In this document: positions 40,264 to 48,195 of the stretch, in pieces
Position numbering within the stretch: the first letter of the stretch is position 1
Layout: every line of letters begins with the position of its first letter
NCBI GenBank assembly: GCA_024408235.1
Contig: JAKSVF010000009.1
Coordinates: 1 to 50,786, forward strand
DNA: 50,786 bases
Direction of reading: 5' to 3'
DNA from: Bacilli bacterium
GTDB lineage: Bacteria > Bacillota_I > Bacilli_A > RFN20 > CAG-826
The notes under the pieces: model-generated
Databases searched by the model: none
What the model saw: only the letters and a program-made list of their open reading frames with translations
Told to the model about the DNA's origin: nothing
Made by a program: the position numbers and the translations under genes

Positions 40264-41180
40264 TGGATAAGTTCAGCGTTACAGAAGAGTATGTTGGACG
40301 AAGGTTAGACGAGGTCCTCTCCAAAGTGGAAGTGGACCTTTCTAGAAGCAAGGTTCAAGCGATGATTAAGGCTGGAGACGTTCTAGTGAATGACAAGAAA
40401 GAAAAACCAGCATATATCGTAAGACTTGCCGATTTGATAACTTATAAAAAAACTACTAATTCAACACTAAACGTTGTAGCGGAAAATATACCTCTCAACA
40501 TCGTGTTTGAGGATGAAGATATCATCATAATCAACAAACCTCAAGGCATGGTCGTCCATCCTGGCAACGGTCATCCAACAGGCACACTCGTTAATGCTCT
40601 AGTTAATTACTCCGACGAGCTAGCTCACAAGGAAGGCAGCGAGTTTAGACCTGGCCTTGTTCACCGAATTGATAAAGATACATCTGGTCTTCTAGCTATC
40701 GTTAAAAATGATTTCGCGTACGAGAAACTCGCTGATCAGTTATCCGATCACTCGATGCACCGTGAATACATCGCTCTTGTTAAAGGGTTCATTGAAGAGA
40801 GTGACGGCAAGATTGATGGCCCAATTGGACGTGATCCGAAAATCAAAACCAAATTTTGTGTCAATCTAAAAAATGGAAAAGAGGCTGTAACTTACTTCCA
40901 TGTAATAAAAAGATACGCAGGTGGATACACGCTTATTGCCTGCAGATTAAGAACTGGCAGAACGCATCAGATACGTGTTCATATGGACTATATTGGACAT
41001 CCGGTTGTTGGCGATCCTTTGTATGGACATAACAATAGAGGGCTTTATAACAATGGTCAGTTGCTCCATGCGTATAAACTAAGCTTCATGCATCCTAGAA
41101 CAGAAAAAGAGGTCACCTTTGAGGCGCCTCTTCCTGATCATTTCGTAAATATCTTAGATTCTCTTACAGAAGTGAAGTAA
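40263..41180 (+). CDS. rluD: RluD-type ribosomal large subunit pseudouridine synthase
   Basis: Converts uridines in 23S rRNA to pseudouridine. The 305 residues have an N-terminal S4 RNA-binding domain (about 10-60), a catalytic domain with HRIDKDTSGLLAIVKND carrying the catalytic Asp, and LRTGRTHQIRVHMDYIGHPVVGDPLYG near 245. It is typical of the RluA/RluD family adjacent to lspA in Firmicutes. Its 3' end overlaps the convergent rnhC by 17 nt. Confidence 0.94.
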   Translation: MDKFSVTEEYVGRRLDEVLSKVEVDLSRSKVQAMIKAGDVLVNDKKEKPAYIVRLADLITYKKTTNSTLNVVAENIPLNIVFEDEDIIIINKPQGMVVHPGNGHPTGTLVNALVNYSDELAHKEGSEFRPGLVHRIDKDTSGLLAIVKNDFAYEKLADQLSDHSMHREYIALVKGFIEESDGKIDGPIGRDPKIKTKFCVNLKNGKEAVTYFHVIKRYAGGYTLIACRLRTGRTHQIRVHMDYIGHPVVGDPLYGHNNRGLYNNGQLLHAYKLSFMHPRTEKEVTFEAPLPDHFVNILDSLTEVK

Positions 41181-42072
41181 CATTCTTGAAATTGAGCTTG
41201 GCTACATTGCTGAGCTCTTTTTTTCCGAATCTTTCAATGAATTCCTTCAACGCTTCCTCTGTTTTTGCGTTTGATGAGCCTAGAGGGAAGTGCATTCCGT
41301 ACTTCTCATCCATCTCCTTCATCTTTCTTAAGAAAGAATACCTTGCAATGACACTTCCAAGGGCGACAGATGGATAGTATGACTCCCCTTTTGTGTGGAA
41401 TGTAACATTTCTAACGACTTGCTCTACGTCTTTTAAGTAGGAGAAGTATAGCGAAGGCTCTGCAAACTGGTCTTGATAGATGTGAGCATTACCAACTTTT
41501 TCTAAGACATTTATATAGCATTGGTTATGCATTTTTGCCTTTATCGCATTCATGTTTATGTCATCGTGCACTTCATTGAACTTATTGTTCGGCAAAGATA
41601 GCTGCGAGTATACGAATGAATTAATGAGCTTAGGTCCTATTTCTAGAATTTTCTCATCAGTCATTTGCTTAGAGTCCGTGACGCCTAATTCCTTGAGTAA
41701 AGGGAGATCTTCTTCTCTCACAAAAGCGGCCGCAACGCATATTGGTCCAAACACATCGCCTGTACCGACCTCATCACTGCCGATTTGCGGGAATAAAGAA
41801 GGCGCTAAAGTATCGATTTTCTTGGTAGTAGTGGACTTTGCATCCTTGAAGAACATCTTGGCCTCAGTTATAGCCCTCTCACCTTGGAAGACTACTTTTC
41901 TGATGCCTTTTTTGTTCTTCTTGTATATAGCCACGCTAACATTGTGACCTTGTGCAAAAATATCGATGTACTCGTTAGGAGATTTCGATGAAAACTGGGA
42001 GTAGAAGTCCCTCATCTTCTCATATGTTGCATCATCGATTTCTGCTGAATATACGGTTGCTTTTTCTTCCAT
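41164..42072 (-). CDS. rnhC: Ribonuclease HIII
   Basis: Degrades RNA in RNA-DNA hybrids. The 302 residues have an N-terminal TBP-like substrate-binding domain (about 1-85) typical of RNase HIII, then the RNase H2-like catalytic domain with GSDEVGTGDVFGP (Asp-Glu of the active site), VTDSKQM, and further acidic residues. It is divergent from mutS2, as in other Firmicutes where rnhC and mutS2 are neighbours. A TAAAAT preceded by TGG lies 6 nt before the ATG, indicating a leaderless transcript. Confidence 0.93.
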   Translation of the reverse strand: MEEKATVYSAEIDDATYEKMRDFYSQFSSKSPNEYIDIFAQGHNVSVAIYKKNKKGIRKVVFQGERAITEAKMFFKDAKSTTTKKIDTLAPSLFPQIGSDEVGTGDVFGPICVAAAFVREEDLPLLKELGVTDSKQMTDEKILEIGPKLINSFVYSQLSLPNNKFNEVHDDINMNAIKAKMHNQCYINVLEKVGNAHIYQDQFAEPSLYFSYLKDVEQVVRNVTFHTKGESYYPSVALGSVIARYSFLRKMKEMDEKYGMHFPLGSSNAKTEEALKEFIERFGKKELSNVAKLNFKNVTSLL

Positions 42073-42078
42073 AGCGCT

Positions 42079-42172
42079 ATTTTACCACATTATCAAAACA
42101 TGTGGTCAATAAAGGAAGAAATGCAAAATACCTAACATTCATTCCACATTAATGTGGTTTCTAGGTTATAAT
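42079..42172. promoter_or_regulatory. Divergent rnhC/mutS2 promoters with repeated CCACAT palindromes
   Basis: In the 107-nt spacer, the rnhC -10 is TAAAAT (minus, 42079-42084, extended by TGG) with TTGACC at 42104-42109 (minus, 19-nt spacer). The mutS2 -10 is TATAAT (42167-42172), 7 nt before its ATG. Two inverted repeats share the half-site CCACAT: ACCACAT-N9-ATGTGGT (42084-42106), covering the rnhC promoter, and the perfect palindrome CCACATTAATGTGG (42144-42157), at the -35 position of mutS2. CCACGT occurs once more at 42174. This layout suggests one regulator acting on both genes. Confidence 0.65.
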
Positions 42173-42179
42173 TCCACGT

Positions 42180-44495
42180 ATGCAGAACGTTTACGAGAAA
42201 TTTGAATTCAACAGAATTAAAGCGGAAGTAGCCTCATTCTCCCGCACAGAAGTAGCGAAGGAAAAGATTAATAATCTTTCCATGTTTGCTAATTCAATTG
42301 AAATGAGGGAAGAATTAGAAAAACTTGATGAGATGATTATCCTCCTTTTCAAGTATGGCTGTTTGCCAATCCAGGTCAGTGCATCTCTAGAGAAGTGTAT
42401 AAGATTCGCTCAAAAAGGCGGAGTTTTAGATGTTGAAGAAATGGAGAGAGTTGCGAACGACGTCTTAGAACAAAAGAGCATTAGAAATTATTTTAGACAG
42501 GTGACTGATTCGCCTATTCTTTCTGCATACATTACAAATTTCCCTGACATCGAATATATCGAAAGAGCGATCCATAAGATTATTGCTCCAGATTTATCAA
42601 TTTTTGATAACGCCTCACCTAAACTTAAAAGCATCCGTGTTTCAATCGCTAGATGTGAGTCTGAGATGAAGAAGAAGTTGGGCTTCATATTGGGAGATAA
42701 CAAAGATTTCTTAACCGCTGAAACGCTAACGATGAAGAATGGCCATTATGTCATTCCTGTAGCTAATGCTTATAAGCACAGAGTTAAAGGTATCGTCCAG
42801 GATATCTCAAATTCCGGAGAAACAACCTTCATTGAACCTGATGTTCTAGTTGAACTGAACAACAAAATGGCTGAGCTCAAGAACGAAGAGAGAGCAGAGA
42901 TTAGGCGTTTACTCGCAGAATTGTCGGCTGCAGTTGCGTCTGCCGGAGACAACTTAATTCGCAATAACCACATGATTGGATACCTTGACTTCCTTCAGTC
43001 TAAAGCATTATATGCTGAGAAAATTGATGGTAGAGTCGCAATATTCAGCGAAACTCCAAGAGTCGAGATCTATAACGCAAGACACCCATTACTTGATCCA
43101 AAGAAAGTAGTGGCTAACGATTTTGTCCTCGGCGAGAAAAACTCGATGGTCATCATCTCCGGTCCTAACGCAGGTGGTAAAACCGTTGCACTGAAGACTT
43201 TAGGCATCCTTGTAATGATGAACCAATGCGGTTTAGCAATTCCCGCTACACAAGGTGCAACCCTTTCATATTTCAAGCACATATTTGTCGACATCGGTGA
43301 TTCCCAGTCATTAAGCGACAACCTTTCAACATTCTCCGGACACATGAAGAACATCTCGGAGATTATGGATATCGTTGGAGGTAAAGACTTAGTCTTGTTA
43401 GATGAAGTCGGTACAGGAACATCCCCTAAGGAAGGCGAAGCAATCGCGTATGCAATCATCAATCATCTTCTAAGAAAACATGCGGTGACAATGATCTCAT
43501 CACACTTTGAAGGCCTTAAAGCGTATGCCCTATCTTGTGATGATGTCATGAACGCATCGATGATATTCGACGAGGAAAACCTCTTGCCAACTTATAAGTT
43601 GAAGATGGGGTTACCTGGAGAATCGTATGGTTTAATCGTCGCAAGAAGATTCGGACTATCAGAAGAAATCCTCAAATCTGCCCAGTCTTATTTATCGGAA
43701 CACGAAGAAACAAGCGTTACCGACGCTATCAAGAAGCTAACCGAGGTAACTCGCAAGACCGAAGAAGAGAGAAACGAAGTGGCCAGAATGAAGGCCGAAA
43801 TGGATAGAAGAGAAGGCCAGATGAAGGCTAAAGAATCCGCTTTAGCGATGAGAGAAGAAAAATTCATGTCGGATGTCGATATGAAGAAGAAAGCCATCCT
43901 TCGTGAATATGAGGATGAGCTCAACAAGATTCTTAAATCCGTTCAGTCAGGTGAAGCAAAGATGCACGAAGTCATCTCGGCAAAGAAAAAGGTCAAAGAC
44001 CTTGAGGTAACAAAAGAAGAACAGAAGTTCACCGGTCCAGTCAATGTCGGTGACTATGTAAACATTCCTTCCCTTTTCGCTGCAGGAAAAGTTAAATCCA
44101 TCAACGGAAACAAGGTTGAAGTCATCTCTAAAGAAGGAATCTCATTCAAAGTTGCCATTGATAAATGCATTAAAGTTCCAGAGCCTGAAGTCAAGAAGAA
44201 AGCCGTTAATGGATACGGCGTTGATTCGGTAGGCTTTGGTCCATCTGTATCAATGGAACTAAACCTGATTGGACAGCATGTTGAGGAGGCCAAGCTCAAT
44301 TTAATGAACTATCTCGATAAATGCATTCTCAAGCGTTATAAGAGAGTAAGAATCATCCACGGCTGGGGATCTGGCGCTTTAAGAAACCTTGTCAGAGGAT
44401 ATTTAGAAGAACACAAGAAAGACTTCGTGAAATCATACGAAGGCGCTACCGGCGAGGAGGGCGGTGGTGGAGCAACAATCTGCTACCTCAAGTAA
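42180..44495 (+). CDS. mutS2: Endonuclease MutS2
   Basis: MutS-family ATPase with a C-terminal Smr nuclease domain, implicated in suppressing recombination and in splitting stalled ribosomes. The 771 residues include core and lever domains, Walker A SGPNAGGKTVALK (about 327-339), Walker B LVLLDEVGTGTSPKEG (about 400), a coiled-coil (about 510-600), and Smr with IGQHVEEAKLNLMNYLD and the RIIHGWGSGALR motif near 720. The MutS N-terminal mismatch-recognition domain is absent, as expected. The Smr 'HGxGxGxLR' is intact. Its stop overlaps the uvrC start (TAATG). Confidence 0.96.
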   Translation: MQNVYEKFEFNRIKAEVASFSRTEVAKEKINNLSMFANSIEMREELEKLDEMIILLFKYGCLPIQVSASLEKCIRFAQKGGVLDVEEMERVANDVLEQKSIRNYFRQVTDSPILSAYITNFPDIEYIERAIHKIIAPDLSIFDNASPKLKSIRVSIARCESEMKKKLGFILGDNKDFLTAETLTMKNGHYVIPVANAYKHRVKGIVQDISNSGETTFIEPDVLVELNNKMAELKNEERAEIRRLLAELSAAVASAGDNLIRNNHMIGYLDFLQSKALYAEKIDGRVAIFSETPRVEIYNARHPLLDPKKVVANDFVLGEKNSMVIISGPNAGGKTVALKTLGILVMMNQCGLAIPATQGATLSYFKHIFVDIGDSQSLSDNLSTFSGHMKNISEIMDIVGGKDLVLLDEVGTGTSPKEGEAIAYAIINHLLRKHAVTMISSHFEGLKAYALSCDDVMNASMIFDEENLLPTYKLKMGLPGESYGLIVARRFGLSEEILKSAQSYLSEHEETSVTDAIKKLTEVTRKTEEERNEVARMKAEMDRREGQMKAKESALAMREEKFMSDVDMKKKAILREYEDELNKILKSVQSGEAKMHEVISAKKKVKDLEVTKEEQKFTGPVNVGDYVNIPSLFAAGKVKSINGNKVEVISKEGISFKVAIDKCIKVPEPEVKKKAVNGYGVDSVGFGPSVSMELNLIGQHVEEAKLNLMNYLDKCILKRYKRVRIIHGWGSGALRNLVRGYLEEHKKDFVKSYEGATGEEGGGGATICYLK

Positions 44496-46261
44496 TGGCG
44501 TTATCTGAACTCTTAAAATCCCAAATTGCCTTACTCCCTGATAAGCCAGGCGTTTATCAGATGAAGGACGAGAACGATAAAATCATCTATATTGGCAAAG
44601 CCAAGAATTTGAAGAATCGTGTTTCTCAGTATTTTCTACGTCCTCAATCCGGCAAAGTCCAAGCGATGGTCTCACACGTCCATCATTTTGATTTCATAAT
44701 CGTTCACACCGATAAAGAAGCCTTTATCCTTGAGATGAACATGATTCAGACTCATTACCCTAGGTACAACATCATGCTCATGGATGATAGCCATTATCCA
44801 TATATCGCGCTTAGAAGAAGCGATGCTTATCTAACCGTCGCTAGACGCGCTACGGATAGACGCTATTTCTATTTTGGTCCATTCCCTAATGCCGGAGATG
44901 CCTATAAAACAATTGATTTGCTCAATTCCATCTACCCAACTAGGAAATGCAAGAATCTCGGCAAAAAAGAATGCCTTTATTATCACCTAGGGCAATGTCT
45001 CGCGCCTTGTGTCAACAAAATCGAGGAATCTACCTACAAAGAGCTTTACGAGTCTATAAAAGGCTTTTTGGACGGTAACACTGATGAAGTTAAGCGCAAG
45101 CTCAAAGAGAAGATGGTGCAAGCGGCGGAGGAACTGCGCTTTGAAGACGCAAAGTCATACAAGGACACCTTGGATGCTCTAGAGAGAACTATCGCTAAAC
45201 AATCCGTTGAACTTAATACGGATAGAACCGACAGAGATGTATTTGCTTATGCTGAAAGAGAAGGATATGTCTCTCTTTCCGTTTTGACATACAGGAAGGG
45301 CTTATTGCTTGGAAAACATGTTCAGGTTGTTCAGGCCTTTGGAGATATCGATGAGATGATCACCGAGCTAATAGAACGTTACTATCAAATGAATGACCTG
45401 CCATCAGAAATATCTTGTAACGTTCCTGGTTTCCAGGAAGAGTTCCTATCGATCTATCCAGACGCTAGAGTAATCACCCCAAAAGAAGGAAGATTGCTTG
45501 AACAGATTGATATGGCCGCTCTTAATGCTCGCCAGGGGCTTGATGCGCACTTTATGTCCGCTAGATTGAGCGACAACAACCAAGCTTTGCTTGACGATTT
45601 AGGCAAGCTCTTGAATATAGAGACGCCATACCGCATAGAACTTTTCGATAACTCGCACTTGCAGGGATCGTCCCCGGTAGGCGCAATGGTTTGCTTCATC
45701 AACGGAGAGAAGGCTAAGAGCATGTACCGCAAATTTCATTTAAGTGAGAAAGACGCTGGAGATGACTATCACTCAATGGAAGAGGTTGTTTACCGTAGAT
45801 ACTCAAGGCTGAAAGAAGAGGGTTCTTCGTATCCTGACCTCATTCTCGCCGATGGTGGCTTAACTCAGGTTCACGCCTCATTAGACGGATTAAAGAAAGC
45901 GGGAGTGGATATCCCTGTGTACGGTCTTTTCAAGAACGATAAGCACCAAACATCCGGCATCATCGATAAAGATGAGAATGTGTATCCTTTAGATCCAAAG
46001 TCGCCTTTGTTCTTCTTGCTTATGAGAATGCAGGACGAAGTCCATCGCTTTGCGATAACCTTCCACAAATCCGAAAGAGCAAAGAACATGAAATCATCGC
46101 TCTTTGATGACATACCAGGGATTGGAGAGAAGAGAAAAGAAATGCTCCGTAAGCACTATCCAACCATCGATTCTTTGAAGTCGGCTACGTATGAGGAGTT
46201 GCGTCAATTGCTCCCAGATGAGGTCGCAAAAGCACTTTTTGCAAAAATTGAATCACTTTAA
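44495..46261 (+). CDS. uvrC: UvrABC excinuclease subunit C
   Basis: Makes both incisions in nucleotide excision repair. The 588 residues include an N-terminal GIY-YIG nuclease (PGVYQMKDENDKIIYIGKAKNLKNR), a Cys-bearing region (CKNLGKKECLYYHLGQCLAPC) like the iron-sulfur cluster region of UvrC, a UVR domain (about 195-230), an RNase H-like nuclease domain with FDNSHLQG and DLILADGG, and C-terminal helix-hairpin-helix motifs (DIPGIGEKRKEMLRKHY). It overlaps mutS2 by 1 nt, giving a DNA-repair pair. tRNA-Arg follows with its own promoter. Confidence 0.96.
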   Translation: MALSELLKSQIALLPDKPGVYQMKDENDKIIYIGKAKNLKNRVSQYFLRPQSGKVQAMVSHVHHFDFIIVHTDKEAFILEMNMIQTHYPRYNIMLMDDSHYPYIALRRSDAYLTVARRATDRRYFYFGPFPNAGDAYKTIDLLNSIYPTRKCKNLGKKECLYYHLGQCLAPCVNKIEESTYKELYESIKGFLDGNTDEVKRKLKEKMVQAAEELRFEDAKSYKDTLDALERTIAKQSVELNTDRTDRDVFAYAEREGYVSLSVLTYRKGLLLGKHVQVVQAFGDIDEMITELIERYYQMNDLPSEISCNVPGFQEEFLSIYPDARVITPKEGRLLEQIDMAALNARQGLDAHFMSARLSDNNQALLDDLGKLLNIETPYRIELFDNSHLQGSSPVGAMVCFINGEKAKSMYRKFHLSEKDAGDDYHSMEEVVYRRYSRLKEEGSSYPDLILADGGLTQVHASLDGLKKAGVDIPVYGLFKNDKHQTSGIIDKDENVYPLDPKSPLFFLLMRMQDEVHRFAITFHKSERAKNMKSSLFDDIPGIGEKRKEMLRKHYPTIDSLKSATYEELRQLLPDEVAKALFAKIESL

Positions 46262-46263
46262 AG

Positions 46264-46292
46264 TTGATACTTTTGGGATAAAAGACTATATT
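46264..46292 (+). promoter_or_regulatory. Promoter of tRNA-Arg
   Basis: TTGATA (46264-46269), 17-nt spacer, TATATT (46287-46292), starting 2 nt after the uvrC stop. The tRNA begins 34 nt beyond the -10. Confidence 0.8.
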
Positions 46293-46326
46293 ATTCAAGC
46301 GCAATTAAGTTTGCGTTAATTAAGTT

Positions 46327-46402
46327 CCGCTCTTAGCTCAGTGGATAGAGCACATGCCTTCTAAGCCTGGGGTCACACGTTCGAGTCGTGTAGAGCGGGC
46401 CA
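46327..46402 (+). tRNA. tRNA-Arg (anticodon UCU), CCA encoded
   Basis: A 76-nt cloverleaf. The acceptor stem is CCGCTCT/AGAGCGG. D arm GCTC...GAGC encloses AGTGGATA. The anticodon loop CTTCTAA carries anticodon TCT (46360-46362), reading AGA/AGG. The T arm is ACACG-TTCGAGT-CGTGT, with discriminator G and encoded CCA. The anticodon stem CATGC/GCCTG has a mismatch at its third pair (T46355 against C46367). All other pairs are regular. AGA is used heavily in the genes of this window, so this tRNA should matter. Confidence 0.93.
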
Positions 46403-46415
46403 TTTCCGAAAACTG

Positions 46416-46444
46416 CTCGTTTTGTATCCATAAACGAGTTTTTT
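46416..46444 (+). terminator. Terminator of tRNA-Arg
   Basis: The 7-bp perfect stem CTCGTTT/AAACGAG has a 9-nt loop and is followed by six U residues. Confidence 0.9.
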
Positions 46445-46644
46445 CTTTATTTAGTGCCTAAAAATAAGCATTTTTCTATGATTTTAAGTTCGAATCTGCG
46501 CAACCATTTAATGCCATAGTAAATCGAAATATGGCATGGGTTAACGAAATAAGCTCATGGATAATCGTTTTGCATCATAGATAAACCGTTTGATAAATAA
46601 AAATTACTTGGAAAAATATATTTTTTGAGCAATCAATCTAATCG
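46445..46644. other. Non-coding stretch with a tRNA-3'-end-like fragment and an inverted repeat
   Basis: No gene is seen here. AGTTCGAATCTGCGCAACCA (about 46487-46506) looks like the T-loop and CCA end of a tRNA, but the part between T-loop and CCA is about 5 nt too short for a real gene. The 8-bp inverted repeat ATGCCATA/TATGGCAT (46511-46537) follows. A possible -35 TTGATA at 46590 has no well-spaced -10. This may mark the edge of an old insertion next to tRNA-Arg. Confidence 0.4.
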
Positions 46645-47208
46645 ATGAAAAAATGTATTTTTAGAAAAAACATCTTCGGATTCGATGAATGGTGCAAGCA
46701 CGTTAGATATATCTGTAATTGTATGAGCTCCTATAATTCGATGTCTGATATATATAAGAGAGATTATTTTCAAGAGAATGCCGACAAGTTTGAAGAATAT
46801 AAAATCCTATTAGAATACAAGAAAAGATTAAATGAAAAGGAACTATTTGTTTTCGAGAACTTTCTAACAAGACATCACGTTGTTCCATATAGTATGGGCT
46901 TCAATCAATTTGATTATCAAAAGATGTGTGACTTGTGGATAGAAGTAAGATTCTCAAATACTAGAATATTAACCATAAAAGAATATACAGCAAAAGAATT
47001 AGGCAAACTCATTAAAGACGCAAGGGAATATGATGGGAGAACACGAATTGAGGTTGCGGAAATAATTGGAATCAGTCCAAATACATTAAAGATGTGTGAA
47101 GAAGGAAAGAGAATGATACCTGCTGATGTGTTTCTTTCTTTAAATCAGTTGTATGGCGACATTATTGAACTAAATAAAGCCTTTCCAAAAGACCCGTTAT
47201 TGAGATAA
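46645..47208 (+). CDS. Hypothetical protein with C-terminal HTH (XRE-like)
   Basis: 187 residues. The last about 70 (LGKLIKDAREYDGRTRIEVAEIIGISPNTLKMCEEGKR region, roughly 115-165) form a helix-turn-helix of XRE/Cro type. The N-terminal 110 residues are Tyr/Phe/Cys-rich and unrecognised. There is no clear ribosome binding site before the ATG, so the start is uncertain. It is AT-rich and located just past tRNA-Arg in accessory-looking DNA. It could be a regulator or an antitoxin-like protein, but no partner gene is evident next to it. Confidence 0.6.
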   Translation: MKKCIFRKNIFGFDEWCKHVRYICNCMSSYNSMSDIYKRDYFQENADKFEEYKILLEYKKRLNEKELFVFENFLTRHHVVPYSMGFNQFDYQKMCDLWIEVRFSNTRILTIKEYTAKELGKLIKDAREYDGRTRIEVAEIIGISPNTLKMCEEGKRMIPADVFLSLNQLYGDIIELNKAFPKDPLLR

Positions 47209-47254
47209 ATGAATATACCAAAACTTACTGTTTTCTGCTCGGTTTATTTAATAA

Positions 47255-47524
47255 GAGAAGAAGAGGATTAAGATAAATGACTTAGAAGGTATGGTGAACG
47301 ATACTCAGAAAGAAGTGGATAGGTTTCCGTTTTTATTAAGATCTGTCTTGTAAAATGACCACATAGCTTATCGCTGTTAATAAAGACCATTATGGTGATT
47401 CAAGGAAGTAATAATTAGAAGCGATAATGCTAACGCGATAGCCGTTTCTATTGAGATTTGGTCAACGCAACGACAAGAGAGTCTCTTTTCAGGAGCAAAG
47501 ATTAGCAAATTCAGTATTATTTAA
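47255..47524 (+). pseudogene. Remnant of an unidentified gene
   Basis: This covers most of the 363-nt gap between the HTH gene and the next lipoprotein. Two coherent but interrupted stretches are readable. 47255-47350 includes NDTQKEVDRFPFLLRSVL then a stop, with NDHIAYRC continuing in frame behind it. 47399-47521 in another phase reads SDNANAIAVSIEIWS then QRQESLFSGAKIS, ending at TAA. The amino-acid composition looks protein-like in both, suggesting one gene broken by stops and a frameshift. I do not recognise the family. The remaining DNA before the next promoter shows nothing. Confidence 0.4.
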
Positions 47525-47533
47525 ATTAAAAAA

Positions 47534-47542
47534 TGATATAAT
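47534..47542 (+). promoter_or_regulatory. Extended -10 promoter of the lipoprotein/C39-like pair
   Basis: TGATATAAT (TG-n-TATAAT) lies 29 nt before the TTG start codon, leaving room for the GGGGTG ribosome binding site. No clear -35 is seen, as is common for extended -10 promoters. Confidence 0.6.
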
Positions 47543-47571
47543 AAATAATAGATAGAAAAAGGGGTGTAAAT

Positions 47572-48183
47572 TTGAAAAAAATTTTTGGACATGTCTTGGG
47601 TTTCGCAATACTTTTTTCTCTTGCTGCTTGTTGGAACAACGTTGGCTTTGATAATTGTTCTAATTCCGAACTGTTTTTGCCCGGAGGAGACAGACTTTGG
47701 TGGGACTCAAGTTTTGATGACGTTGATGAAGTCAAAAACTTTATTGTTGAGTTAAAAAACGCTCAAAAGAACGGTGATTTCAATTTTGGAGTTTGTGATT
47801 TCAAAGCCCCAGTTGGTTATGAGATTTTTGGCATTACTTTTTCAGGGCATATAGATAGTAACGCTTCCAAAGAAGAAGATATCTATAATTCGTCATATGA
47901 TTATTTTGAAATTAAACTCTCTTTTTACAAGGATCTTACAACTTTGCCAGCAAACAATAGATTTGATATTTATTTTTATCCTTTTTGTTTAAAAGACTCG
48001 AGCTTTGCAAATGACAAAATTGAGCATAATGTTTTGGATTACTATGATGGTTCGTGTGATATTTCTTTTACTTATGACGAAATTGTTTTCATGGAAACAA
48101 AACTATTGGCTGAATGCAATAGTCAAATCAATAAAGAAAACATGATTGGCGAGTTGACCAACAATTACGTGCTGATAGTTTAG
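47572..48183 (+). CDS. Small putative lipoprotein, TTG start
   Basis: 203 residues. The signal peptide KKIFGHVLGFAILFSLAACW has lipobox LAAC (Cys20). The mature part is acidic, aromatic and Cys-containing (several Cys at about 48-166), with no family I recognise. The TTG start is supported by GGGGTG at 7 nt spacing and by the signal peptide beginning exactly there. The following secreted peptidase-like gene starts 12 nt later, so the two form an operon. It is AT-rich relative to the core genes, fitting horizontal acquisition. Confidence 0.7.
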   Translation: MKKIFGHVLGFAILFSLAACWNNVGFDNCSNSELFLPGGDRLWWDSSFDDVDEVKNFIVELKNAQKNGDFNFGVCDFKAPVGYEIFGITFSGHIDSNASKEEDIYNSSYDYFEIKLSFYKDLTTLPANNRFDIYFYPFCLKDSSFANDKIEHNVLDYYDGSCDISFTYDEIVFMETKLLAECNSQINKENMIGELTNNYVLIV

Positions 48184-48195
48184 AAGGGTGAAGTT

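Noticed and set aside
46487..46506. A second tRNA gene 3' end after tRNA-Arg
   Set aside because: The distance from T-loop to CCA is about 5 nt short and no 5' half is present. It is kept only as a possible remnant.
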